From Odontesthes bonariensis (lineage: Eukaryota > Chordata > Actinopteri > Atheriniformes > Atherinopsidae): 64,000 bases of DNA. Under the pieces are notes generated by a model, which had not been told where the DNA came from, did not search any database, and was given only the letters and a program-made list of their open reading frames with translations. Positions 24,760 through 38,500 of this stretch are shown here, in pieces. Position numbers and translations under genes: made by a program. The DNA lies in NCBI RefSeq assembly GCF_027942865.1, contig NC_134529.1, positions 20,562,467-20,626,466 of the forward strand, given 5' to 3'. Position 1 is the first letter of the stretch, and every line of letters begins with the position of its first letter.

Positions 24760-26404
24760 TCACGCGTCGGCTTTCACCTGCTGCGGCGCTCCATCCGTCT
24801 CTGGCGTGGTCTCTATGATAGCATTTGCTTTGTAGTCTGTGCCCTTCACCAGTAATGCTTTAGAGGCCAGCTGCACGACGCCTTCCTTCTCGGATACACC
24901 TGCAAGTGGGGAAATAAAACGCCGATGTCAGCTGTGGATGATGCAGATTTCTTCCACTGCTGAGATGCTGCTAAGAGAATCTAAATGGAGGTCAAAATGA
25001 AAGGCGTGGAAATGAGCAGTCGTTTTGAAGGTGGCTACATTTCAGAGGAACAAGGAGCACGGACAGTGTGTTCTCCACACGCAACGGCCGGAAGAAATTT
25101 GGGAGGTTGAATCACTTTGGATGATTCCGTGGGACTAATGGAGAAATGTTGAAATCTTCCATTATCTTAGAACCAAGTGTTAGAGGGCTATTTGCTCACA
25201 GTTAGCACTGAACTAAGAGCGGGTTTGTGGACCAATGATCATGACACTCGCTTAAACATATTTAGTCAAAAAAGTAAAAAAGTGTGAGGAACCTGAACAT
25301 TTCTGCTGGTGAGGAAGATGCAGAAGACATGAAAGACGAGGTCTAGCCTGCTGTGTTAAATGTTGAAGTTCACGACAGTAGAATTAGGAGACCGAACAAC
25401 AGGGCTCGTTTCTCTCTAAAATAAACATGACAGCACAGCTTAGGTTCATCCGACTTCGTCCACACTTAATTTGACTGGTTGGGGTTATGGTTAGGGATTA
25501 GTAGGCATCTACAGTAACATCATGAACAACCTGGATGTGGGTTGCTTTGGATGGTCCCACTCCTCTAGCTTCAGTTAAATAAATAATGGCAAAGTTTAAC
25601 ATCTCGGTAATCTGAGGTCATTTGGACCAAATTTTAAGAGCTCATTAGGAGATGTTCAGAAGTGTTTCTTTCTTTCGCACAACTGTAGATGCAGCCACGA
25701 GTTGTGCGCTTCCATTACAGAAAATACAAACTTCACTTTGAGGCAATGTGAAATAAACATGTCCCGTTCGGACTGGAGTACGGGTCGTCTCTCCAGACTA
25801 AGCCAGGAAAAGAAGCTGAGAGCGAGGAGCGAGCGAACATGCCTGACAGCGACAGGTGTCTTTGGAGGCCAGGTCTTAGCAGCTTCCACATTTTCCTGGT
25901 GGCCAACACCTCCTTATCTCCAGCTGAGGTGGAGGAGTGCGTTTTGGTGTTGTGTGTGGGAGGAATGTCGGTTGACCCTGCCCTCCGGATGGGGATACGG
26001 CTCACGTGTGGCTGCAGCTCACACCTTGGAGGGCCAAGGGGGAAAGGGAGATTAAAATAATGATAATAATGATGATTTTCATCAAATTTGTCAGGCAACA
26101 AATGGAATAGCTTTTTCTTCGGCTTATAAATGTCCCAAAAGACTGGACTTACTTGGTAAATTTGATGGATGACAGGATATGTTCAGGCCTCGAGTCTTTA
26201 GAACTCTGCGACAGAGAGATACGTTAAGATGTCACAGAAAACTGCCCAAACAAGAACTGAGGAGACTTGTGAGCGGGCCACCTGAGTAAGCTAACCTCTC
26301 TACAGGCCTCGGCGGGGTGTGCGATCGTAAAAGTTCTGCTACCTCGGCCTGCGCGCCCGGAGCGCACGTTGAAAGGCATTCTGGCCCGGCCGGCTGAGCT
26401 GCAT
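24760..26404 (-). CDS. unrecognised short spliced reading frame, about 84 residues
   Basis: I do not recognise the product. Three pieces join in frame on the minus strand: 26404-26343 (CpG-rich, ATG at 26404, donor GTAGCA), 26205-26153 (acceptor tctctgtcgcag, donor GTAAGT) and 24899-24760 (acceptor tttccccacttgcag, stop TGA at 24760-24762). They total 255 nt. The last exon is the strongest part: 45 open codons beginning VSEKEGVVQLASKALLVKG, with codon choice like a real gene, no signal peptide and no membrane helix. An AATAAA on the same strand lies at 23913-23918. Alternatives: the last exon has the phase (1) needed to follow AGBL5 exon 10 directly, so it could be an alternative AGBL5 terminal exon; or exon 1 (ATG at 26379) could splice straight to the last exon, giving 58 residues. 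The CpG-rich first exon favours a separate gene. Confidence 0.35.
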
Positions 26405-29066
26405 CCGCCAGCCTTAAAATCTGGGCAGCTGATGCCTGTCAATGACATGAAGGGGCATAAATAAAGAAGAACCGCATCCACATCCAAATAAACACATTCG
26501 GATCATTCAATGTCACCCTGAGGTGAGCCGTTTGCCATCCGATCCTCAAGCAGCTTTGATCTGTGTGGAGTGGAGCTGAAAAGTGAAGAGTTGTCTCACA
26601 CACACACACGCGCGCACAGTAAAAAGAGAGCAGAGGACCCACACACAGTACTTGCTTCACAAAGGGGTAGTTTTTATTCCAGAAGTCAAACAGAAAGGCA
26701 GTAAAAGACAGCAGCACATTCAAGAAGGGTGATATTTATAGATCTTTACAGGGACAAACACACATCTAGTCTGGTGTGGGAGGTTAGCACCACAATGAAG
26801 GAAATGGCACAATTTCTCACAAAGGAGTATAAAGCATAAAGACCTACGCATCTATGCATAGTGTTTCCATCTTAAGCTGTGTCTGTCATTCTGAATGAAG
26901 GGCGGGTACACGTCAGGGTTGAAACAAATGGCGCACGGCACGTCAAAGTTCACAGTGAGAGTGCAGGACAAAACTCCACAACGCCCGTCCCGTGTTGCAA
27001 CCGCTGAATGCCGTGGCACAGGGCTACATGAAAGTAAGCACAATAGTGATCTTAAAGGGGCGTTAAGTGAGACTTTCTTTGCTACGCCTGCTAATCTGCC
27101 CTCCAATGAGCTAAAATTCTACTGAGCCATGCCGGCTCTAATATTCAGGAATTGACTAAATGACATAAGTTCTAAGTCGCCCTTTTATATTTATAAGCCA
27201 ACCTTATTTTTTGGGAAGTGGGGGGGATAGCTGCAACAGTGTTTTGGTCTGAATAGTTAAAAAAAACTATTCTCCCTTTTCTTTCTAACCTTCCAGGGCG
27301 AGTTTCTCAATCGACGACGGGCGCCGCAAGTTAGATACCCCAAAATATCTGAAATGTGAGTCTCCAAAGACCTACGGCCTACAACAAAGCAAGGCACAAC
27401 ATAACTACAACGCATCACGGCACTTGGGACAGACGGCAGCTACGGCGAGGCAAGGGCAGATGTTCTCAAAGCTATACTGAGCCGATCGATGGCTGCTGCG
27501 GCTCACACGCGTTTCCCAGGTAACAGACAGTCCGCCACCTGCGTCTCCAGTGCAGCTTAAACAACTGGTCCGAAGAAAACAGACCACCATCGGGTCGTTT
27601 GCACGGCAGCACACGAAACTGGATTACAGTCGAATCACGACTCTTCCACAAATCTATCTACGAGGCTTACATACAAACCAAAACCGTGTGGTCTATTCTC
27701 GTCTGCTAACCACTAAAAACATATATTCATTTCAACCGTCGACGGCCTGCCACATACCTGCCGACTGCAGTTTACACAGGGAAACATTTATCTGCTTGAA
27801 TAATAAATAACAATCCATGTTTTCTTCAACGTTTTGACCAAACATTTAGTAGAATCAACAAAAAAACGTCACATCTAAATCAACACTGGAATGCTATTAG
27901 AACATTCTCAACATGTTCTAATATGTTTTTTTGATATTGCTTGTTGGCAAAGAGCTTCACAAAGCGGGCCCTTAACATCTCAAAGCAACTCTACGATTCC
28001 ACCACACACAAGGATTTAAGACAGTGATGGTCCACATGAGGATTCTGGCAGTAGGCCACTCAGTGAAAATCAATAATATCACGACCGAGGTTGGTCCGAC
28101 GCTGGAATGACGGATTTCAGAGCCATCACAAAATGAATCGCTGACTTGCATATGAAATTTAAACAGACCTTCAAAAGGGGTTTTTCTTTTTGTCACTAGT
28201 GATTAAATATCATCTACAGAACGCTCAGGCCTACTGTGACTGAGTCCAACTGAACAGTGTGATCAGTCCACAACTTGCACTTAAATCTAAATAATAGGAT
28301 AAAAAAAGAAACGCAAGAGCAGAAGGTGCTTTTAAGTTATTTCACATAAACCAAAGCCGCACTCTGTTCGGTCTAATTCTGTAGCCCCCACCCCCACTTC
28401 GCTTTCAAAGAAAATCAAACCAATAAATAGTTGAAAAATAAAAAAAAGGTGCAATTTTCCTTTGTTCTGTAGCTGATTATGAACAACTGTTATCACAACT
28501 CAACAGTGAGTGTGTGAAAAAAGAAGAAAATAATAAAAATCAACACTGATAGCTCTGGCTTCTTTGCAAAGATCAGCACAATTACATGGTAATTTGCCTT
28601 TAGTTTATTACTTGTATACAGAATGAAAAAGAAGCCTTTTCCGGATGTAGTCCGCATCGTCATTCCTACACTTATGTGCACCGTTAACATCTGCTGCAGG
28701 TTCTGCAAGTTAAACGGGACGATAACAAGTTGAAGAACCGAACGAGTGTCCCTCTAAAGCGCATTCACACACCACCAAGTTTGCTTCAAGTACAAAGTGC
28801 ACACCAGGGGACTGCTGGGTCACCGGTACTCGATTGAAAGTCGATAATAAAACCTAAAACATTTCAACGTTTGAAGAGCTAGCACCAATTCTGTTTCACA
28901 GACACGCTAATACACACAAACACACACACACAGGGTGGGCAGGTGCTGGTTATTATAGAGACACCGTCTCTTTATACAACTTACCACACCTGTTTCCAGA
29001 GTTATACTCGTTCAGTTCGTTCACACATACAAACACAAGACTAAGGTTTCACGGGATAAGTTAGAT

Positions 29067-29465
29067 TCAGTCCGGGGTGGGCCCAGTTGGAGAGTTGGTG
29101 GTAGGTGGTAGGCTCTGAAGGAGCAGGGGACTCAGTTTGGAGAGCAGCCCATGGCGGGGTAGAGCTTGAAGGGAGGGTAGCAAGGTGGAGAGGCTGGGGG
29201 GCTGGAGGGAGTACAGACCTGTCATACTGACGGAGGCCGGGAGGGGACAGGAACCTGCTGCACACACTGAGGAAGACGAGGAGGAGGAGGAGGAAGGGGG
29301 TGACAGTGGGGGACGGGAGGGTGCATGGCTGTTGCTGGGAGACCGGAGGATGGAGCGGTGGTGGGGAAGGCGTCTCTTCTCCTGAGGCTTAGTGTCTACA
29401 GAGAGGGAGACACACACACACACACACCGGCTCAGAAACATGCAGGGACTGTGCGTGCGCACACA

Positions 29466-29556
<91 letters not shown>

Positions 29557-32500
29557 ACGATGAGGATGGAAAGTTGTCAGACCCTTTTTCAAGTCTTCCA
29601 CGTTTCTTTTGTTTGTTTGTTTGTTTCAGACTCATCCTAAAATAGATCAAGTTCAACTCTCTACAACCACCAAGTAAAAAAAAGAAAAAAGAAAAGCTAT
29701 TTGAAGGGTTTTACTTTGATCTATTAAAAATAAAACAATGAAACATCCCATTTACATAAATAGTCATTTTCTGCATAATCAGGACTGGTACTTTAGTGCT
29801 CGAATTCAATGGAACTGGTATCACTTCTGTACAATAAATCTTCCACCACTGTGGACAAAACTTCTTTGAAAACATCATCTGATTATCATCAGTAGCAGTA
29901 GTTATAGAATTAGTATTTGTTTTTTTTAAATGATATAAAGTATATCTATATAGACATAAGCCGCTTTCGGACAGACAGTTCTAAGAAAGTAGTTATCAGA
30001 ACTACCCTCCTCGAATTTCGTTCTGATAACTATCCTTCCCCAGCGGAACTGTTTCAGTCTGCATTCGCACATGAGTCGGGACCTGATAGGGACTGATGCG
30101 CCGCGCGCAGCCGTCTGCTTCAGTGACGTGTTAGCCGTTAGCCGTTTAGCGCTACATTCAAACACAAAATAAAACGGTAAAAGTAAGGAGAGTAGAAAAA
30201 ACACCACCAAGAAGCTAATATGGAGAGTGGGGAGGCCACTGTGTTTATGGTCTGCATGATGGTGATATTAATCATGGACAATCACATCAGGCGTCTAATA
30301 TCGAGGCTGGAAGAGCTCACAGAGAGAGTCAGGAGATACTTTTTTATTTCATGAAGGAAGAAAGGAGAGCAGAGCGCTGCAGACAAAGGAGACCAGTGTA
30401 AGTTTAACTTATTAAACACCCGCTGGTTGTGTCTGTGTCATATGAGGAGACATTTCAGCCGTGAATTACATGGGGCGTAGCTACCGACCACCACACACCT
30501 CCCTTATCGTTCTATAGAACTATGAAAAGACCCGACCTCGGAGAAGGAGCTAAATAGTTATAGGAACTAAGGGAGAAAGCCCCGAGTTGCTGTATGTCCG
30601 AACACGGGAGAAAACGGCCCCGCGGATTAAAAGGTTATTAGAACCGCCAAATGTTCCTACAGTCCGAAAGCGGCTATAGACATTTACGAAGGTTCCAATT
30701 ATTCTCCACGTTGTTCAGAAATAAAACCCAGGAATTTCAAAACGACAAAGCTGTGCCAACAATACTGTGACACATTGATACTCGTCTTAATCATACCGTC
30801 ACGATACTGCCACAGATCTGAGGGAGAAAAAAAAAAATGCAAGAAGATTTCTGCAGCATTAACAGTCCCCAGAGGCACAGCAGCCCACATCCTTCTGAAA
30901 TGGAAGAAGCTTGCATGTGACTAATCAGGGACAAAGGAGCTTGGTTAGACTCAGTAAAGGATGAGGAGATGAGAGAACGAGCAGCACTCGGCCAATGAAT
31001 CCTTTACGGCAGAGTATTAAGACAAAAGCCTTTTCTCGTTAAAACTTTAATGATACTCGGACCATGAAAAATGAAATATTTTGCTCTGAAAAACTGGGGT
31101 TCGACTGTCCGGCCACAAGTTTCAACAGTGTGTGATGAAGTAATCAGGCATTTCATAGCATCCCTACAGTCAAACACGGTGGTGGCCGCATCATTCTGGG
31201 GAAGGGGGAACTCAGGCTTAGGTGAAAGTTTACAATTCAACAAGACAATGGCGTAAAGCATAGAGAGAGAGAAAAAGAGAAGCTCATTATGTGCTTTAGC
31301 CAAGTACAAAGAGGAGAGTCTGAATACTTACAAAATCTTAGGTATTTGATAAAAGAACAAATCCCTCCAGAAACGTGCGTCTGTGGAGAATTATTTGTTG
31401 GAAAAAAATCTTTTAATCTATTTTAGGATGAGTTTTCCACTGATACTGTTTGTGCAAAAATGTCCTCTCGATCACACGGACGAGAACAGAGGCAAACAAC
31501 GCAAAATTGTTGGGATTTAAGATTAGAATCAGAAGTACCATTTTGTTATTACTTCTGAAAAATATTAAATAATCATGGTGAGCTTTTTAAAGCAAGACAA
31601 ACAGTGACAATGACAAAACGCATCCACAGATGGAAGGAGAGGGATTATGCTGATGTCACAGGTCATAAACATTCAGGACACGAGTCCCTTGCCTGGGAGA
31701 CGTTTTAAATCACCGTCACAGTAAACCCGAAACTCAACAAGCCACAAGCAAAGAAGGATGAGCAGCAGGAGAGGCAGACAGTATGAACAGAGAGGATCAC
31801 CCAAGGAGAGGTGAAAGAGAATCCCCCCACCCAGCAACAATTGAAGACAGCTGAGAGATCAACTTACCCCTGACTGGCCCGAGTGTCTTGTTGCCTCCAC
31901 GTCCACCGGTGTGTGTGCTGTTGTGCTGCGCGTGAGTTCGGGGTGGAGGGCAACCGAAGGTAAAACTCGGAGAGCTGTGCATTTTCGGGGAGGGTGTCTG
32001 GCTGCTGCTGCTGTGGCTGTTGCAGCGGACGCGGCTGAGGGTGTTCTCTGATGCTGACCCAGACAGACAGCTGCTGGACATAAAGACAAAACACAGAAAC
32101 CCATGACCCATGGTCATTTCAGACACTGAGATTTCAGACACTGAGATACACCCTATAGCTGTCAGTGATCATGCTCCTGTCTCTTTAACTTTAGTAAACA
32201 AGAAAGAAATCCCCAAAAGCATAAACTGGAGATTTAATACATCATTGCTTAGGGATGAAGATTTTGTCAAATATTTAAAAAAAGAGTGGGCTTCTTATTT
32301 GGAGCATAATGACTTGCCTGGGACACCAGCTTCTGTTCTCTGGGAAGCAGGGAAAGCAGTGATGAGAGGTAAAATTATTTCATTCTCATCACATTAAAAG
32401 AAAAAAGAAAATAAACGTATTCAGGAATTAGAAGAAGTCATTAAATTGTTAGAAGCCCCTCAAGACGAGGAAAGGCTAGACAAAATACATAAAGCAAAAC

Positions 32501-35500
32501 TAGAATTAAACGAAATTATCAATAAAAAAACTAAATTCTTAATACAAAGACTTCGAATGGACAACTTTGAGTATGGTAACAAATACTCAATCGGGTAGCT
32601 TTCTAGCTAACCAGCTCAAAATAAATAAGGAAAAAACAACTATATTTAGTGTTATAGATCCAACTGGGAATACAGTTTATGATCCTGAAAGTATAAACAG
32701 CATTTTCAGAGACTTTTATAAAGCTTTATACTCACCTCAGATAAACCCGTCAGATACGGATATTGATCAATTTCTGGATAAAGTATCACTTCCTAACTTA
32801 TCAGGTAGTCAAGCAATGGGGCTGGATTCACCACTGCAATCAGCTGAACTCCAGGAAGCCCTCCAAAGCATGCCCAATAACAAGGCTCCAGGCCCAGATG
32901 GATTTCCAGCAGTTCTATAAAGAATTCTGGAATATCCTGGCACCAGCCTTTCACACAATGCTGCAAGAAACTGAGGAAAATGGCAGACTTCCCAAAAATA
33001 TGAATTCTGCTAACATTAGTCTCTTATTAAAACCAGGCAAGGACCCGGTATTCCCTACCAGTTATCGTCCCATTTCTCTTATCAATGTTGATCTCAAAAT
33101 AATTTGTAAAGCCCTCTCAAAAAGATTAGAGATGGTAACTCCTCTCATAATACATCCAGACCAAACTGGTTTTATAAGAGGAAGGCATTCATCCACAAAT
33201 TCACGCAGATTATTTAATTTAATAGATTATTCTCACGGTAAAAACATTGAAACTGCAATTCTGTCTCTAGATGCTGAAAAAGCTTTTGACAGAGTAAACT
33301 GGAGATTCTTATTTGCAACTTTGGATAAATTTGGGTTTGGAAACCGTTTTATAAATTGGCTAAAAATACTATACAGTTCCCCAACAGCATGGATCAGGAC
33401 AAATAACCAAACATCCTCTAGCTTTTATCTTCAGAGGGGCACCAGGTAAGGATGCCCACTTTCCCCCTCACTATTTGCTATTTTCATAGAACCTCTAGCT
33501 GCAGCGATCAGGCAAACTATTGATATTAAGGGTATAAAATGCAAGAACATAGAACATAAAATCAGTCTTTATGCAGATGATGTGTTACTTTTTCTCCAGC
33601 ATTCACAAACCTCCCTCTCTCAGGTTATTGAGTTGATAAACTCCTTCTCAAGGGTTTCAGATTATTCTATAAATTGGCTAAAATCTACAGCTCTTCCAAT
33701 AAATTGCTCTTTTAACAATTCCCTTACTACACAACTGCAGTCAGGGAATATTACATATTTGGGTATCAATATTTCTCCTAGACTGGCAGATTTAACGAAA
33801 CTAAATCACATCCCACTTTTAAAGAAAGTTGGGGATGATCTTGCAAGATGGAAATCTCTACCCATATCTCTTATGGGAAGGGTAGCTTCAATTAAAATGA
33901 TGGTTTTGCCTAGAATTAATTATTTATTCTCAATGATCCCAAATAGATCCCTGGACTCCTTTATCTCTAAATTTCTTTGGAAGGATAAACCCCCACGTAT
34001 CAGCTTAAAAACATTACAGAAGACCAAAGATAAAGGAGGACTAGAGCTGCCTAACTTCTATCATTACTTCTTAGCCAATAGGTTACAATACATCTCAAAA
34101 TGGATAAAACATAACCCTCTTGAAGAATCCTGGTTAAACGTAGAACAGACACTATGCAACCATATAATGATTTCGGACCTTCCATTCATTAGTTCAAACA
34201 TAAAACGGCATATATGCTTCAAGAGCATCAATGTGAGCTCCTCTGACAGCATGGTGGGAGTTTCTTAAAATGATACAGTCTTCAATAATCCCATGCAAAC
34301 GTACACCCATCTGGAACAACCCTGACATCCTACAACATAATAATGTGATAAACTTTTCGGGTTGTGGGGTGTAAAGGAATCAAATACCTGGAACACATAT
34401 ATGAGGAGATAGACTTCATTCCATTTCACAGATTAATAATACAATATGGGATTGACAAGACTAAATTTTTGGAATATCAACAAATTAATCTTAATCTTAA
34501 TCTTCAACCTCCCAAATTATTGTCAAAAATCTACAGGGCATTGTCTAACATAGACAAATCAATATCCCTTCCCATTGTGAAATGGGAAACGGATCTGTCA
34601 GTCAACTTTGACCAAAACCTCTGGTCCCAGATATGTGTAAGAACTTTTAAAATGCTTAGAAACCCTAATTTACAATTGATACAATATAAAATTGTTCACA
34701 GAGTACACTATACAGGTCAACGGATGTTCAGGATGGGTTTTGCATCATCTAGCACTTGCTCACAATGTACAGGCAATATACCTGATAATTACATCCATGC
34801 AATTTGGTTCTGTCCACCTGTTCAGAGGTTCTGGCACCTGATATGTGAGGACTTGTCAAAGTGTCTGAAATGTAAAATACCACCCTGTCCATCAGTTTGC
34901 TTACTAGCCCATATAGATGACATGAACTTGGAGACAAAGTAAATTCACATGATTTGCACTGCCTTATGTATCGCAAAGAAAACTATACTTTTAAATTGGA
35001 AAAATAAAAATATTCTTTGCATTAACCGGTATAGAGACCTTTTGTTGGATCATATCAGTCTTGAGACAGCCTCTGCCTCCAAATTAGATCATTCTCTCTG
35101 GGCTCCTTTGATCGGTTCCATTACCTAGTGGGGGTGGGGAGTAGCCTTCGATCGCACACTATGGGGCATGGTGGCCGGTTTTTTTTTTTTGGGGGGGGGG
35201 GTTATCAGGATTGTTTCAAAACGGTGGTGCTGTTGCCATGCAGAGACCTCTGACTGTGTAGAGACTGTATAGACATCCTTATGAGGCAGCCTATATACCA
35301 ACGATGGATGTGTATCTATGAGGGATCAGCAGAAATGGATCCATGGACATTGACAGCAAAGAGTCATTTAGAGTAATTTACCACAACAGAAATGAGTTAA
35401 ATGATAAGTCTGGTGATATTTTGTACCTCATTTGACGACAGCATAATCTTATATTTAAACCAAAAACTGCTGTTCCTTGACTTTTTCACGCAGCGTCAAA

Positions 35501-38500
35501 CATATTCATTCCACTTGTAAAAGTACGTTTGTATTTTTAAAATTGAAACGAATAGTTCAGAACCAGGACAAGCAGCTGGACTCCGAACACACACAGGCGA
35601 CACCAGATAAGATGTGAGCTCAAATTTGTTCTCAAATGTTTCCACTCTTTGAGAGTTGCAGAGGAAAACTAAAAGTATGTTCTGGGACCCAACTCTGTGC
35701 AGAATACTAACTGTATATAAGACATTTTTGTAGTTGGTATACACTAAATCATCATACTGCTCTGATTTAGGTAAATGCTACTTCTGAATGTATTTTGAGG
35801 CAGATGTCTTGTTTTTTTTTGTTTTTTTTAAATTGGGCTTATTTCGGGAGTGGTCAGACCAATAAGTAAATATACATTAAAGCTTGGGGAGTTTGTTATT
35901 TGTTGTTTTTTTAAATTTTTTTTTTTTTTTTTGCGGAGCTTGAGAAACCCATGACCCAGCCCGTTATCTGGAAGGGGCCAAATTTAGGGCACAGTCTCAA
36001 GAGACTGCGTGCGAACTCACTTGTTAAAGCTTTTCGGTGGCGACGCCTTGCTGCCATTGTTGTGTAGTCTTGAGGGAGCGTGAGCGTGTGAGTTCAGGCC
36101 TTTGGTATTGCGGACGTGCTTGAGGATCCAGGCTCGGAGATTTGTTAGGCAGGTGTGCTCGGACAGCACGAGGCGCGGCCAAGGGTTACACTCCGCCATG
36201 TCCAGGGCGGAGACGGCCACGGCGCGTCCCACCTGAAACACACCAAAAAATCTGAGATTTTTTCTGAAAGAACCGCCTGAACTTCAATTTGTGATCTCTA
36301 ACCACTTTGTTACAAAAACTGTGAGCAAATAACATTATACAGAACACAATAAACATTTGTTTCTCCCCACCTGCTCAAATATTTCTGGAGTGTATTTTGG
36401 AGGGAATGATGGAGGTGGAGGCGGAGTTGCCCGACCACTGTCATGGCAGGCTGGTGGGATGGTGTTCATGGTTTTTCCTGTGTTGTAATTGCACTCCAAA
36501 GTGTAGCTGGTGTGAAACATGACAACAATATACATAGATCAATATTTGTTCATATGAAAACACAAAATAATGACAAACATGGCAAAAAATGCTCCATTTG
36601 TGCTACATTCTCGCTGATGTCCGAATCTTGTCGTCTCAACAAAATAAAACTGGTAATCCTCATTCAACTGAATTCAGCGCATCTCTCAATAGAAAATAAA
36701 AAAACAGCACCAACAGGGAGCGCTCAACTTACCAGAGCACACGTTTTAAAATAGGAGTCATTCAAAATGGCAGGAGTTTTAATTATTGTAGGAGTTCAAA
36801 CTGTAGATCAAAGTTAAAATTCGTTTAATTGCGCAATCCGAGCGTATATTTGAAGGTACCTGTGAAGTAGCCCTATTGCCTTGTGAATGGCAACCCGGCC
36901 GCTGCCTTCTTTCGACTGCCCATCCCTCTTATCCCGCGCATACATGTTTTTCTCTGAGAAGTTGCAGCCAAGGAAATCAAAGTGGGCTGAATTGACAGCA
37001 ATCAGCCTTGGATACAACATGTTCTCCACCTGCAAAAGAGAAGAAATAAAGCAGCACAGATGTGTTTGACAGGTGGTGTTGAATGAAGATAAATATTTCG
37101 AGGACTTAACTACTTCAAATCTTACAAAAAAAAATGCCCAGTAACTTCATGCTATTTGGCCAAATTTAAAGGTAAATCATCATTTTTACCTGCTGGCTCT
37201 CATCAGGAAGGCTGTTTCCATACATGAAGCAACCGCGTTTAGAGGCATGACCGTGTAGGTCCACGTAATATGCCACACCCCCCTCTCGGGGGGGCACTGG
37301 TTCAGGTTCCTCCACCTGTGGTGCTGCTACATCGACAGTGACAGGAACTATGGTCTCTGAGGAACTTGAACAGCTGTGCTGGTCTCCTTTCTCCACCTCT
37401 GTGGTGGTCCTGGTGTTCTCCTCCATCACCATGGGAACCCCCGGCTGCACAGGGTTTGCATCTTTCTCTGCGTTCCGTTGGTTCAAGCTGACTTCGAGAG
37501 CCGTGAGGGGCGCAGACTGATGCTGATTTGCGGGTTTGATGTTGAGGGGAGCGGGCTGTGTGTGTGTGGCGCTGTTACCATGCGCGGTGGAGTGTGTGCT
37601 GCGCACGCGATTGTGTCTGTGGTGATAGAGCAACAGGGTTTTGGCTGCATAGATAGAAGGGTGCAGCTCAGGGCTGGGGTTCAAGTATTGTCTGTTCAAG
37701 TTCACACCTCTGGAGTCAGTTCTGGGAAAACAAAGAAATAACATTTACAGCATTAAAACAGCCTTTTATTACTGATAACAGAGCCACCAGGAACTCTACA
37801 GCACATTTCCTCCCTGTAATGGACTCAATATGTTGGATTTAAAATCCTTTAGGGGCTATATTACATATGACTGTACACAGCACACTGGTGACCTATCCAG
37901 GGTGTACTTTGCCTCTCGCCCAATAGCAGCTGTGATAGGCTCCAGCTCCCCTGTGACCATAAATAGGATGAAACGGGTATAGAAAATTAATGGAATGATG
38001 GATGGATGGATTACAGCACTCCTGCTAAATATGGTACAGATGACCGTGAGGCTGGTAATCAACAGAAAAGTTCCTTGTGTAGTGTCACTGATACCGTTAA
38101 TACATCAATGCCTGTTACACATTGATGCTTCCTTAACTTACATCTGCTCTAAGGGTCAACAATTGTCACCCGATGCAGCTCTTCTAACCCCCACATGACC
38201 GGCAGTGTGTTGACCAACGTGAACTCAAGTAACCAGGCAGCAGTCAGCTTTCTGCAGTGACCTGATCAATGGCTCGTTAACAAAACAATATCCCTAACTG
38301 GCTGGATTTCTCAAGGTAATAGCTCATCTATTTGTTGTCTATGCGTGTGCATGATTGGTTTCTTAAATGCCAGTCAAGGCAAAGACCTCAGGCAGGAAAT
38401 GCCGTTGCACGCAGCATATAATCTTTCGTGAAAACAATCCAACAAAATCACTGTAAATTTGTGTCAGTACAGACCTATGGTAAACGTGGATTGAGCTCTT

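Noticed and set aside
24500..24855. Three overlapping plus-strand open frames
   Set aside because: They are antisense shadows of the minus-strand exon at 24899-24760 and its downstream sequence; no plus-strand splice or start context.
29041..29265. Alternative minus-strand frame in the last AGBL5 exon
   Set aside because: Out of phase with the upstream exon; the frame ending at 29067 joins exon 10 in phase and matches the family context.
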